Shown: piece after piece, positions 9,517 through 19,884 of the stretch
How positions within the stretch are numbered: the stretch's first letter is position 1
Layout: each line of letters starts with the position of its first letter
DNA from: Chiridota heheva
Lineage: Eukaryota; Echinodermata; Holothuroidea; Apodida; Chiridotidae
Direction: 5' to 3'
DNA length: 64,000 nt
Assembly (NCBI GenBank): GCA_020152595.1
Contig: JAIGNY010004599.1
Span: 62,001-126,000, forward strand
The notes under the pieces: generated by a model
Told to the model about the DNA's origin: nothing
The model's input: the letters and a program-made list of their open reading frames with translations, nothing else
Database searches by the model: none
Translations under genes and position numbers: made by a program

Positions 9517-10728
9517 CTACGCTGCCGTTACCCAGCTTACGGCCGTTACCCAGCTTACGGCCGTTATACGACCGTTACCATGAAGAGCAGCATCATTGGT
9601 GCTGCGCAGATCAAGAACAAGTGCGTAGTATTTTTGGAGGTAATCTGATAAATCGATGTGATGTAGACCGATCTCCTTAGCAACTAAGCCTACCTCGGGA
9701 TTGAGGCCCTCGACAAACGACAATCTACCTAAGCCGAATACCTTCTTGGCCTCGTTCCTGTGCTGATATGGGAGAACGCCTTGGGCATATAGGTGGTTAG
9801 GAACACCTTCAGTGGTTACAATGACCAGAGTGATATCGGGGCTCATAAAAGTCTCAGGTTTTCGTGCAAATCCACCATCATTAACTGGTTTGACGAACAA
9901 CAGGACAACACCGCTGGTACTGTGTTGAGGTAAATTCAAAGGGATAGTCCACACAGAGCTAGTGAGGTCTAGCATTTCTCTCCGGTACCTCTGTATATCT
10001 GTATAGTTTACCGGGTACTCGTTCAACATTTTATTTCAGATCTCTGCTGCAAGGCTTGCCTGATTCACAACATCAAATTCCAGAGTCAAGTTCTTCAGAG
10101 TGTAGGAAGCGTTGGTGTCATCGCTTGCAATGATAACTTTCTCGTTAGGTGCAAAGTATATGATGTATCAAACCAATCGTGCAGACCTGATAGGTGAAAT
10201 GGGGCGTGGCCACTCAAGAGGCTAAAATATAATGGTATAGCAAATCTATTGCCTAAAAGCTTTAGCGACCGCGCTGTCACCCTTATTATTATCAGCTTTA
10301 TCTCCAGCACTTACACGAATTTTCAGACAATTTTCTCTGCTTATGCCCTGGTAGTCAGCATTATCTCTCGCGCTAGAGGAGAGCCATATGTCTGCAAAGT
10401 TGTAGAACACATCTGCGCTGTCCAAACTCATGACAACCTCACCTCCACGTTTTACTTCTAGTTTGCTCACAATGTTGCGGCCTATGTTGTTAACAATAGT
10501 GCGATTGACATCTGTGCTATTCAGAGTGATGTTGAGGGCCAGTCTGACCGTGCCTGGGACAATTACATCATGCTGCTGCAGCTTCGGGAATTTGACAATC
10601 ACATGATTACCTGCTGTGGCCGTTGGGGTATCAAGAGTAACTTGATTAGTTGTACGCACACCTTTCACACCCAGACCTGTGCGGGTCCTTCATGTAGGCG
10701 CTAGTTTCTTTCCGTAATTCATTGCCAT
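9517..10728 (-). pseudogene. Double-jelly-roll major capsid protein, heavily disrupted
   Basis: Segments in several frames cover a ~400-codon gene. The probable ATG is at 10728 (MAMNYGKKLAP), with a TGA at codon 13. The same frame continues through TTNQVTLDTPTATAGNHVIV, NNIGRNIVSKLEV and SADVFYNFADIW to ~10250. A frameshift leads to NRFAIPLYFSLLSGHAPFHL, and a second near 10150 leads to SYTLKNLTLEFDVV. A TGA near 10035 precedes the last segment, with SVWTIPLNLPQ, TTEGVPNHLYAQGVLPYQ and a C-terminus at 9517. These blocks match in order the double-jelly-roll MCP that forms the pseudo-hexameric capsomers of Polinton/adintovirus virions. The final codons contain two copies of an ITAVSWV-type unit from a 21-nt duplication. 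Confidence 0.85.
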
Positions 10729-10759
10729 ATTAAATAAATATGTATATGTCTAATATAAG

Positions 10760-11652
10760 ATGAAACTAGCAGAGATATATTAAAGCCCTCAGGAGTATTG
10801 GAGAGGAATTCCAGCTATAAAGAAACTTGCAAAAGCTGCAAAGGTGTCTGAAGATGAATCCCAGGCTTGGCTAAAAAAGCAGGCTATTTGGCAGATCTAC
10901 CTACCTTCTCCCCGCTATATACCACGACCTAAGTTTGACATCTCTACACCAAATCAAGTCCATCAAGCCGACCTCTTGTTTCTACCACATGACAAAGTTA
11001 GACGTAAGACTTATAAATATGCTTTAGTTATGGTCGATGTTGCCAGTCGGTATAAAGAGGCTGAGTCTTTAAGTTCGAAGTATTCAACAGAGGTTGCTGC
11101 TGCATTTACCCGCATCTATAACCGTAGTCCACTCGATTGGCCGAAATTACTTCAGGTAGATCCAGGGGTGCATTCATGGGTTCTGTAACTGACACATTGG
11201 AGAAGCATGGTGTTGAGGTGAGACGTGGAATCCCAGACGTTAATCGCGACCAAGCTTTTGCAGAGCGGTTTAATCGTACACTAGCAGAACGGTTGTTCGG
11301 ACATCAGTATGCTCAGGAAATGAAATTGCCTAAGGAAGAGAGATCGACAGAATGGGTAGAGAGACTTCCTGCCGTTGTTTCAACTTTGAACAACGAAGTC
11401 ACACGATTGATTGGGAAGAAGCCTTTTAATGCTATCAAAGCTAAAATGGTGAAACAGAAACCAGCATCTTCAGCTGATCGCCCTGTTGGCTTGAAGGAGC
11501 AAAAAGTACCGACCGATGTTGTACTGCGTTATCTATACCAACCAGGTGAGCTGGAAGGAAGTCGACGTCGTGCTACGGACCCTGTGTGGTCTGTTAATGT
11601 TTATTGGATAGGATGGTCTGTTACAAAGCTTGGAGAGCCTGTCCTATACTAT
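10760..11652 (+). pseudogene. Polinton retroviral-type integrase, N-terminal and catalytic part (5' of Gypsy insertion)
   Basis: ATG at 10760 starts the frame, but codon 8 is TAA. The frame continues SPQEYWRGIPAIKKLAKAAK, then KQAIWQIYLPSPRYIPRPKF. The catalytic core shows the first Asp in HQADLLFLP, the second Asp in LLQVDPG, a frameshift at ~11160, and the Glu in AERFNRTLAERLFGHQ, so a D,D(35)E-type triad is recognisable. The C-terminal region RYLYQPGELEGSRRRATDPV is typical of Polinton integrases. The enzyme would insert the element with a 6-bp target duplication. The gene is cut by the Gypsy LTR at 11653; the same frame resumes just after the right LTR. It is divergently oriented from the capsid gene with ~30 bases between starts, so the 10729-10759 gap probably holds a shared promoter. 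Confidence 0.88.
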
Positions 11653-12280
11653 TGTTACGATGAGATCACAGCATGATTTCTCATGAACTTTCTTTATTAT
11701 TATTTACGTATAAGTCTTTATAGAATTTCTGATTATATAACTTTCATGGAATATCACTCTCATGGAATATCTGAATCACTTTCAATTTGCTACGGTTTGC
11801 ACATTTATAAGAGGCTAGACCCTTTGCTCTATTGTCATTAATATCTGTGGACCTTGGATAACGTCATCATCTTTCTCGGTATCTGTAATCTTAGGGCGTT
11901 TAGTCATTTTCTTGGTTGGAGATTTTCCTAGATGTAGAATTTGCAAATCATTAGTGAGATGATTTTCCATGAAGTCTTATGACGTGCTTCTTTTTGTATT
12001 TAAACTAAAAGGTTCCTTTATATTTGAATTACATAAATAAAGTAGAAAATTGTTAATGAGAAGAATTCAGATAGAGGTTAGAAACAGTTGCAAACGGTTA
12101 GATGGAGTCTGCCAGTTAGAGATAGCAAGAGAAAGTTGTAGTCATAGTCAGAGTTGGAGTATAAACGAGTTTACAATATATTTCAGAAGCTATATCAATA
12201 CTGTGCGTTCTGTCTCTCCTTTCTGTGCCTTGCGCTACATTCTTTATGTTCTTTCATCGATGATAACAATGGACGGAACA
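11653..12280 (+). repeat. 5' LTR of the Gypsy element
   Basis: Starts TGTTACGATGAGATCACAGC and ends AACAATGGACGGAACA. Contains AT-rich sequence and TATTTAAA-like blocks around 11997-12003 that could serve as a promoter. Matches 18266-18892 nearly throughout. A tRNA primer site directly after it (CTTGGTGGAGG...) could not be assigned to a tRNA. Confidence 0.92.
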
Positions 12281-12366
12281 CTTGGTGGAGGTGCTAAAGT
12301 TACTTCGTTACATAATTCCCTTGGATTTGAAAACTATCTTCGTTTAAGTTTTATAGGATCTACTGC

Positions 12367-13227
12367 ATGACGTTTTTAAATTTACGTCCATTTCCCCATC
12401 GCCTATCATCAATTACCACAATGGCTGCTACTGGCTTTTGCTTAGTGCCATTTTCCGGGCTCCCGACGAAGAATGGCCGTCGACGGTTCGACCAATTTAA
12501 AGCATGGACGACGCTACAGAAACTCTCAGACGTTGCCGACATCATAGCTGCCTTAAAACTACTACTAACGAATTCCGCCCTTGTTTGGCTACAGGCCCTT
12601 CCCAAAAGCGACGCAAAATCTCTCGCAACAATTGAAAAGGCGTTAATCACAACATTTGTAGAAACTCGAAGTACATGGGCATTAGAAAATCGTTTATGGG
12701 ACAATAAGCAGACGGATCCCACCGACATCGAAACGTACATTCAGGAAACGGGGGAACTTTGCTCAGTACTACAAAAACGCGACAAAGAAACATTGACAGC
12801 TTTCGTCAGGGGACTTCACCCACGACTTCGAGGACAAGTTATACAGCACTGCCCAACGTCATTTTCGTCGGCGATGCAGGCAGCAAGGCTGGCAACCGAG
12901 GCAATCCACATGGATACCTCACCTACGCTAGAAGCAATCATGACCGAGTTGCGAGACCTTAAGCGGCAACTGCCGACGACGACGTCAACAGTCAACACCT
13001 TGCATGTTACTGGTAAGTCCATTTCTTGTCAGATTTGTGGAAAGGAAGGGCATATTGCCCCCTCTTGTTTTCTGTTCAGGGGTAAACCACCACGGAAAAA
13101 GTTTGAAGGAACGTGCTATAATTGCAATCGTAAGGGGCACATGGCTCGTGACTGTCGGGGCAAGAATGACCGTTACCAAAATCACACTACTAAGTGGTCG
13201 GGAAACTCCTTCAACCCGACAAATTAG
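12367..13227 (+). CDS. gag: Gypsy Gag polyprotein with two CCHC zinc knuckles
   Basis: A 286-codon frame; ATG at 12367, or more likely 12421 (MAATGFCLVPFSG), which matches a usual Gag start. The central helical region (FDQFKAWTTLQKLSDVADI, ALVWLQALPKSDAKSL, FVRGLHPRLRGQVIQ) is the capsid-like domain. Two nucleocapsid knuckles follow: CQICGKEGHIAPSC (CX2CX4HX5C, slightly spaced) and CYNCNRKGHMARDC (CX2CX4HX4C). Gag would package the RNA in virus-like particles. The frame is intact, unlike pol. It ends soon after the second knuckle, with protease in another frame, so expression of pol would have needed frameshifting or is now lost through decay. Confidence 0.88.
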   Translation: MTFLNLRPFPHRLSSITTMAATGFCLVPFSGLPTKNGRRRFDQFKAWTTLQKLSDVADIIAALKLLLTNSALVWLQALPKSDAKSLATIEKALITTFVETRSTWALENRLWDNKQTDPTDIETYIQETGELCSVLQKRDKETLTAFVRGLHPRLRGQVIQHCPTSFSSAMQAARLATEAIHMDTSPTLEAIMTELRDLKRQLPTTTSTVNTLHVTGKSISCQICGKEGHIAPSCFLFRGKPPRKKFEGTCYNCNRKGHMARDCRGKNDRYQNHTTKWSGNSFNPTN

Positions 13228-13464
13228 TGGAATTTGCCGGGTGTGTTCAAGACTTAAATATCCCTGAACAGGAACAGTTTGCACATGCGACTGCATCCCT
13301 TCCGACTTCATTGTCACATAGCACTGATAGTAAACTTCATGCGCAATCTCAGGGCATACATATATGCTACAGCCACAAGTGATTTATACTCGTCTTGTTG
13401 TGACAATGACGTCGATAGGGGGCGGATATTGGAAAAAGATTCGTCAGAGATATCATGTTAAGCT

Positions 13465-16400
13465 CCACTTCTGAAAATTTGTCTACTTGTTAGATTAGTG
13501 AATGGTAAATTAGTTTATTGCATGGTAGATACGGGGGCCGATATCTCGGTTGCGAATTCTGATGTTATTGCTAAATATGGTTTAGGTCGCATGTGCAAAT
13601 TAAGTCAATCTGACAGGAAATGTCTTTACCGCAAACAATGTATGTTTACCAATTACTGCATTCATTAGCATCCCAGTAACATTTAATGGCAAATCTATTA
13701 CTCTACGATTCCATCTTGTACCAAATCTTAAAACCGACTGTATCATTGGTCTTGACCTTCTCCACAATTATGCAGCATCAATCGATTTTAATACTAACAA
13801 AATCTCTCTTGACCCTCGCCGTACCCTTCAGGCACGAGAGTCTATTCACGTTGCTCTACAGAGTGAACAAATCATTCAAGCACACATAAAGGGAAAATCC
13901 CTCCCAAATGGTGTCGTTGGCATGGTTACCGGAAATGCACTCAAGCACGAATCACTGATAGCTGCAAACTGTTTATCAACAGTACAAGATGAAATGGTGG
14001 TGTATAGACTTATGAATATATCTGATGTACCTATTGTGATCCCTAAGAGGTGTAATTTGGGAAGATTTGTTTGTCTCTCTGAACATGATAAGCTATTTTC
14101 TTTGGACGATGAGGAGGTTGAGCAATCCATGGGCTGCGCCCCGACGCCCTCACACATGGGTGAACAAAATAGTATTCCAAATAGTTCTCACATTGATCTC
14201 TCAAATTCAGACATAAATGTTGAACAGACGCAGGAGTTGCATCAACTTCTACATGAATTTGAAGATGTGTTTGTAGGTCAAGATAAGCGTGTTGGCAAAT
14301 GTGATATCATCAAACATCGCATTGAGGTAGATGACAATCAGCCCCCAATTCATCAAAGGGCATACCGAATGACGCCCTCAAAACGAGAAGCTTTCGAAGA
14401 AATCATCCAAGAGATGGAGAAACAAGGTATTATAGAGGAATCTATTAGTCTGTGGGATGCTCCCTGCCTCCTTGTTGCCAAGAAAGGTAATAAAGGGTAT
14501 CGTTTTGTTGTGGATTATAGGAAACTAAATGCGTGCACACGCATTGATGCGCATCCTCTTCCCACGACAGACGAAGCTCTTGAGAGTCTTGGGACTGCAA
14601 ATCCCGTGTATTTTAGTACTCTTGACCTTCAAAGCGGTTTCCATCAAGTTGTAATTGATCCGGCATCACGCCATTACACGGCATTCCGTTGTCACATGGG
14701 CTTATACCAGTTCCGTAGATTACCGATGGGATTGCGTAATAGCCCTGCGACATTTCAAAGAGTGATGGAAGCTGTTTTGAGAGGTCTGAATTGGAAGATA
14801 TGTTTGATTTATCTCGATGATGTCATTGTTTTCAGCCATACATTTTCACAACACCTCATGCACTTGAGGAAAGTCTTTGAACGCCTTAGAGATGCTAACC
14901 TGAAATTGAATCCGTCAAAACGCTTCTATGCTAGGACCAAAATTCATTATTTAGGTCATGTAGTATCTAGACAAGGTATTTCACCTGAACCCGCAAAGTT
15001 ATCTGCCGTGCAGGAATTTCCTTCCCCTACCAACCTGAAAGAGCTCCGTTCATTTTTAGGTCTTTCTGGCTACTACAGAAAATTCATCCAAAATTATGCC
15101 AAAATTGCAGCTCCACTGTACGCCTTGACAAAAAAGGGCGCACCGTTTTCCTGGACCGATAACTGTCAGACAGCATTTGACGCACTCAAGCAATCACTGA
15201 CCTCCCCCCTCCCTACCCCCTCTGTTAGGTTACCCAAGACTTGATCAACCATTCACGTTGTATACTGATGCTAGTTCTTATGCAGTGGGGGCAGTTTTGT
15301 GTCAAGAACAAGACGGGGTGGAACGTGTCATAGCATATGCTGGTCGTTCATTGTTATCACAAGAACGTAACTATGGTATAACGGAAAAGGAATGTCTTGC
15401 TTTAGTATTTGCAGCGAAGCATTTTGACTGTTATGTACACAACGCATGATTTAAGGCCATAGTTGACCATTCTGCTCTAACCTGGTTGTTACGCCTCAAA
15501 GAGCCTTCCCGTCGTTTAGCGAGGTGGATCAGCACCCTTATCAGCTTATGCGCTACAACATAGATATTCAATATCGTAAGGGCACATCACATTGTAATGC
15601 TGATGCCATAAGCCGTAGGGAGTATAAACCGCCCCCAGACACTTCAGGCAATGACTCAGACACACAATTCCCAGACTTTCTTAGAAAAATTCAATTGCAT
15701 GATGACGTCATAGACTCGACAGAGAGTCCTTACCCAAAACAGATAGCTGACGTTACAAATACCTCGAATACACGAAATGACAAGGACACACACGTAAACA
15801 TCGTTACAACCGACCTTGTGTCCGATGACGTGTTCATTCCAGTTACACTTGACAGAATCCAGACATTACAGAGACAAGACAAACGGTACAATGCGCTCAT
15901 TGAATACATTACTTCAGGAAAATTACCGGATGATGTCATTCTTCGAAAAGAGGTTTTACTCACTCACAACAATTATCTCTTGGAAAATGATACATTGTAT
16001 CACATTTGGTCAAAATCTCGGAAAAATACGAAAGAATTGTACAAACAATTGGTAAATCCAATGATGTCGTTCCTGATGTTTTAAAAGAAATGCACGATTC
16101 TCCTGTTTCTGGCGGTCACTTGGGGATTTCAAAAACACTAGAAAAAATTCGAGCACGATATTTTTAGCATAAGATGAATTCTGATGTGGTAAAGTGGGTC
16201 AAGGACTGTGTACCTTGCTGTCAGCGTAAGCGACCCCCAAAACTGACAAGAGCGAAAATTCACCCAATGCCAACGAGTGAACCTTGGCAAAGGGTCAGCA
16301 CTGATATTCTTGGTCCCCTTCCCTTGTGTAATGGCACTGGCAATAAATACATTCTAGTGTTTGTTGATTATTGTACAAAGTATGTGAAATTAATTCCCTT

Positions 16401-17566
16401 ATCCGACATTAAAGCGGCAACGATTGCGCGTTCTTTGTGAACACTATTGTTTGTCGGCATGGGTGCCCATAATTTTTGCACTCGGATAGAGGAACACATT
16501 TTTTATCTCACATTTTTCGTGAAACATGCAAAATCATGAACACTCACAAAACACAAACACATCATACCACCCACAATGTAATGGCCAAAGTGAGCGCTAT
16601 ATGGCGTACATTGCTAGTTCATTGTCAAAGTATTTGGAGGACACCCATGATACTTGGGATCAGTATGTCCCATTCATTCAGTTAGCTTACAACACTACTC
16701 CTTGTCCTGACAGCACTCAGTACACGCCATTTTTTTACCTGGTACATGGCCGCCATGCTCGCACTCTTCTTGACAATGCTCTGATTCCATCACGTGACAT
16801 CCCACAAACTGCGGCAGCATATATCCAAACGACATTGGCACACGCAGAAATCGCCCGCACGGTTGCTGGGGATATACTAAATGATCGTAAGGCTCGCATG
16901 AAGCAGGTGTCGGACGGCAAATCTCATATCCCAGACTTTTCAGTGGGAGATACTGTGTATCTGTACCACCCTCTATCACAACCAGGGAAATCAAACAAAC
17001 TTCTACGTCCATGGACTGGACCGTACTATATCATCGAAAAGATTAATGACGTTCATGTTCGCCTTCGGCGAGTTGACGACAACAAACTTGTAACTGGTAA
17101 AATACACATCAATCGCCTGAAACTCGGGCATCTGAAAAATGCCCCACTTGACGACATACTGCAACAGACCGGGGACGATGACGATATAAGACAAGAGACT
17201 GGGAACGTTGACGCCACTGACACTGTCACAGCGGTCGTCCCTTCAGACACTGATGCAGCTGGGTCCCAAGATGAACAAAAAACCTACGACTTGCGGACTA
17301 AACAATATTCGCGAGCGGACTAAACAATATTCGCGACCACAGGAACCCCTTCATCTGAAGACGACCCACCACTATTTCAAATAGAAAAAATTCTTCGTAA
17401 GAAATTTACGAATAAAGTTTGGCAATATAGAGTGAAATGGTTAAATTATGCCAGTAAATTCAACTCGTGGGTTGATTTTTCAGATCTAAGTAAGAAGTGT
17501 CAAGACCTTGTGACTCGGACTCACAAGGATATTGTGACTGATAAAAAGAGTAAAAGGAAACAGTGA
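13465..17566 (+). pseudogene. pol: Gypsy Pol: protease, RT, RNase H, integrase, chromodomain-like end; many breaks
   Basis: Domains in order: aspartic protease with VDTGAD (Asp codon at 13528), then a frameshift before ~13616 and the IIGLDLL flap-end motif. Reverse transcriptase (to 15244) has VDYRKLN, LDLQSGFHQ, LPMGLRNSPATFQ and the YLDD box at 14810-14821. A shift near 15230 leads to RNase H (YTDASSYAVGAVL), which is broken by TGA at 15447 and a shift near 15525. The integrase zinc finger H-H-C-C runs from ~16094 to ~16220, with TAG at 16165. The integrase core has Asp at 16303 (STDILGPLP), Asp at 16485 (HSDRGTHF) and Glu at 16592 (GQSER), with stops/shifts between. A GPY/F-like WTGPYYI block follows. 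After a 22-bp duplication and frame change, FQIEKILRKKF...YRVKWLNY looks like a chromodomain, ending at TGA 17564. Confidence 0.9.
17293..17336 (+). repeat. Exact 22-bp tandem duplication inside Gypsy pol
   Basis: The unit starting GCGGACTAAACAATATTCGC occurs twice back to back (17293-17314 and 17315-17336) with no mismatch. Twenty-two is not a multiple of three, so the duplication shifts the frame between the integrase C-terminus and the chromodomain-like tail and introduces the stop at 17323. Being identical, it must be a late event. Confidence 0.95.
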
Positions 17567-18265
17567 ACTTAGAATATACGTTATTGATGTTATTGTTAGA
17601 ATGTGATAAGTGAGATTTGTCTCGAGTCTTACGTCAATTTGTGACTTATTAGAATACGTAAATTATGTGTTTAAATAGTGTCCTTAAGTGTCGAATTACT
17701 TAATGAAATTGGCACGTTACCATATACATGCTTCATCGGCATACGTACGCGGTATAAGCTGTCACAATATGTTTTTTGTAAATAGGCATATCGGTATAAT
17801 CAGTATACCTTTTGACTTAATAGTTTAGCAGTTTATTGTATACTATATGTCTGTTTTTTTAATTTTATATATGCTGCACTATTGCTCATTTGCACCTTAT
17901 CAAGCGCGCATTTATGATGTATTACTTTCTTAAAATAATCAGTGGTTCACGATTTTGTGGTGATGCTGTGATCTCAGCCGTTCTTCTCGTTTCCAAATTC
18001 TGGCAATTGGTTTCTCTAATTTTATATCACGGGAAATGATATTTTTCATTCCTTGCTTTTTTTTCTTTCGGTCTGTTGTTTTCTGAAATGAGGGTGACTC
18101 TTTGGATCGATATGACCGGTCCAAGATTCAAGGAGTTGCTGCCTTCTTGCATCAGTCGACGGGTGCAGGGGATCATTTTCAGCATGACGGGCCGTCAAAT
18201 TATGTTTGTTATGATTTTCCCCCTCTCCTTTTGGACACAGTGTCATTCTAAGTGGCGGGGGCAGA
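17567..18265 (+). other. Gypsy 3' untranslated region ending in a polypurine tract
   Basis: No convincing reading frame. The last bases before the 3' LTR (AGTGGCGGGGGCAGA, ~18251-18265) are purine-rich, as expected for the plus-strand primer. Confidence 0.65.
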
Positions 18266-18892
18266 TGTCACGATGAGATCACAGCATAATTTCTCATGAA
18301 CTTTCTTTATTATTATTTACGTATAGGTCTTCATGGAATTTCTGATTATATAACTTTCATGGAATATAACTTTCATGGAATATCTGAATCACTTTCAATT
18401 TGCTACAGTTTGCACATTTATAAGAGGCTAGACCCTTTGCTCTATTGTCATTAATATCTGTGGACCTTGGATAACGTCATCATCTTTCTCGGTATCTGTA
18501 TCTTAGGGCGTTTAGTCATTTTCTTGGTTGGAGATTTTCCTAGATGTAGAATTTGCAAATCATTAGTGAGATGATTTTCCATAAGGTCTTATGACGTGCT
18601 TCTTTTTGTATTTAAACTAAAAGGTTCCTTTATATTTGAATTACATAAATCAAGTAGAAAATTGTTAATGAGAAGATTTCAGATAGAGGTTAGAAACAGT
18701 TGCAAACGGTTAGATGGAGTCTGTCAGTTAGAGATAGCAAGAGAAAGTTGTAGTCATAGTCAGAGTTGGAGTATAAACGAGTTTACAATATATTTCAGAA
18801 GCTATTTCAATACTGTGCGTTCCGTCTCTCCTTTCTGTGCCTTGCGCTACATTCTTTATGTTCTTTCATTAATAATAACAATGGACGGAACA
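18266..18892 (+). repeat. 3' LTR of the Gypsy element
   Basis: Starts TGTCACGATGAGATCACAGC and ends GGACGGAACA, followed by CTAT. Same length as the 5' LTR within a base or two, with ~15-20 differences, including one single-base deletion in the TCTGTAATC region. Confidence 0.92.
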
Positions 18893-19062
18893 CTATCTTC
18901 AAGATGGTCCGGGCCGTGGATTTGGTTCGTGAAGAGTTGTTGATCGTTCCTCACAACACCGAGCTCCCACCAAAATATTACAACATGCAAGTAGAGATGC
19001 AGTATTATAATGTTGTAAGATGTCAGTACGTGCACAGAACAAGTGTAACTGGCTGCCGCTAG
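18893..19062 (+). pseudogene. Polinton integrase, C-terminal tail (3' of Gypsy insertion)
   Basis: Directly after the right LTR the integrase frame resumes with a short Gly-rich block (QDGPGRGF), then hits TGA. A one-base shift opens VREELLIVPHNTELPPKYY, the typical tail of Polinton integrases, and continues to a stop at 19060-19062. Hence the tail had its own frameshift, separate from the Gypsy insertion. Confidence 0.75.
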
Positions 19063-19340
19063 GTAAGAAAGAAACAGGTAGAAGACCCGCTATGTATGAT
19101 CAATGCTCGCAGCATCGAGTAGTGATTAGAAATCGTAAACGTCCAATGATACCATGCCGCAAGTGTGGGGTTGGTGTTTATTCTCGGACACAACTTTGCC
19201 GTAGTTGTGGTGGTAAAAGGGTTGTTGAAAAGATGCTGCGCATTGAAAAACGAGCTCGTATTGACTCTCAAAATGTGCTTGCTGAAATGTTGCGACACCA
19301 TAGTATACGATCTGGTGTGACGTCCTATAACATATTATAG
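19020..19340 (+). CDS. Polinton small basic zinc-ribbon protein (~80-106 aa)
   Basis: The frame opens at 19020, but the family-like part begins near the ATG at 19093 (MYDQCSQHRVVIRNRKRPMI). It has two CXXC pairs, CRKCGVGVYSRTQLCRSCG (CX2C-X10-CX2C), a zinc-ribbon, followed by a strongly basic helix (KRVVEKMLRIEKRARID). A small, basic, zinc-binding protein at this position could bind DNA or act in transcription or packaging; the role is inferred. A similar short gene occurs in other Polintons next to integrase. It is intact and overlaps the end of the integrase tail. It ends where the AT-rich minisatellite begins. Confidence 0.62.
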   Translation: MSVRAQNKCNWLPLGKKETGRRPAMYDQCSQHRVVIRNRKRPMIPCRKCGVGVYSRTQLCRSCGGKRVVEKMLRIEKRARIDSQNVLAEMLRHHSIRSGVTSYNIL

Positions 19341-19720
19341 TATACAAATCAGGTGCGACAACCTATTAGAGGTATAACATACCATAGTATACAAACCCGG
19401 TGCGTAACTCTGATACGATAACCAAATAGAGAAATAAGATATCATAGTATGCAAATACGATAACCAATTAGAGAAATAACATATTACAGTATACAAATAC
19501 GATAACCAATTAGAGGTTCAACATACCATAGTATACAAACCCGTGTGTAACTCTGAAATGATAACCAATTAGAGGTATAACATATCATAGTATACAAACC
19601 CGTGTGTAACTCTGATACGATAACCAATTAGAGATAAGATAAAACATAGTATACACATCTGGTGCGTAACTCTGATACGATAAGCAATTAGAGAAATAAC
19701 AATCTATAATATAGCAGCAT
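19341..19720. repeat. Irregular tandem repeat upstream of polymerase B
   Basis: About seven units of 45-60 bp built from CATAGTATACAAA, CGTAACTCTGATACGATAAC and CAATTAGAGAAATAACAT. Non-coding. It lies between the zinc-ribbon gene and polymerase B and would contain any polymerase promoter. Units vary by internal loss of the CGTAACTCTGA segment. Confidence 0.85.
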
Positions 19721-19747
19721 ATGATAGATAACTTAAATAAAACTGCA

Positions 19748-19769
19748 CTTAGAGAGAGAGAGAGAGAGT
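19748..19769 (+). repeat. (AG)n microsatellite
   Basis: A short run of ~10 AG repeats between the tandem repeat and the polymerase start. Confidence 0.8.
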
Positions 19770-19884
19770 CGAGGCATTGAGAAACTATGTGGTTCAAAAC
19801 AATATCTTGCGTAATGACCCATCAGGCAAAAGAGGAAATCATATTAAAAAGGACTACATAAATGTCATCGTCGCTCATAGGTAT

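Larger units (their letters stand above)
11653..18892 (+). mobile_element. Ty3/Gypsy LTR retrotransposon nested in the Polinton integrase gene
   Basis: Two direct LTRs of ~628 bp flank gag and pol. LTRs begin TGTYACGATGAG and end ...GGACGGAACA. The flanking duplication is CTAT (or ACTAT, depending on how the last base is assigned). Order is gag, protease, RT, RNase H, integrase, chromodomain-like end, as in Ty3/Gypsy. The two LTRs differ at roughly 15-20 positions by eye (about 3%), and pol carries at least eight stops or frameshifts. The insert interrupts the Polinton integrase between its DDE core and its C-terminal tail. Confidence 0.93.
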
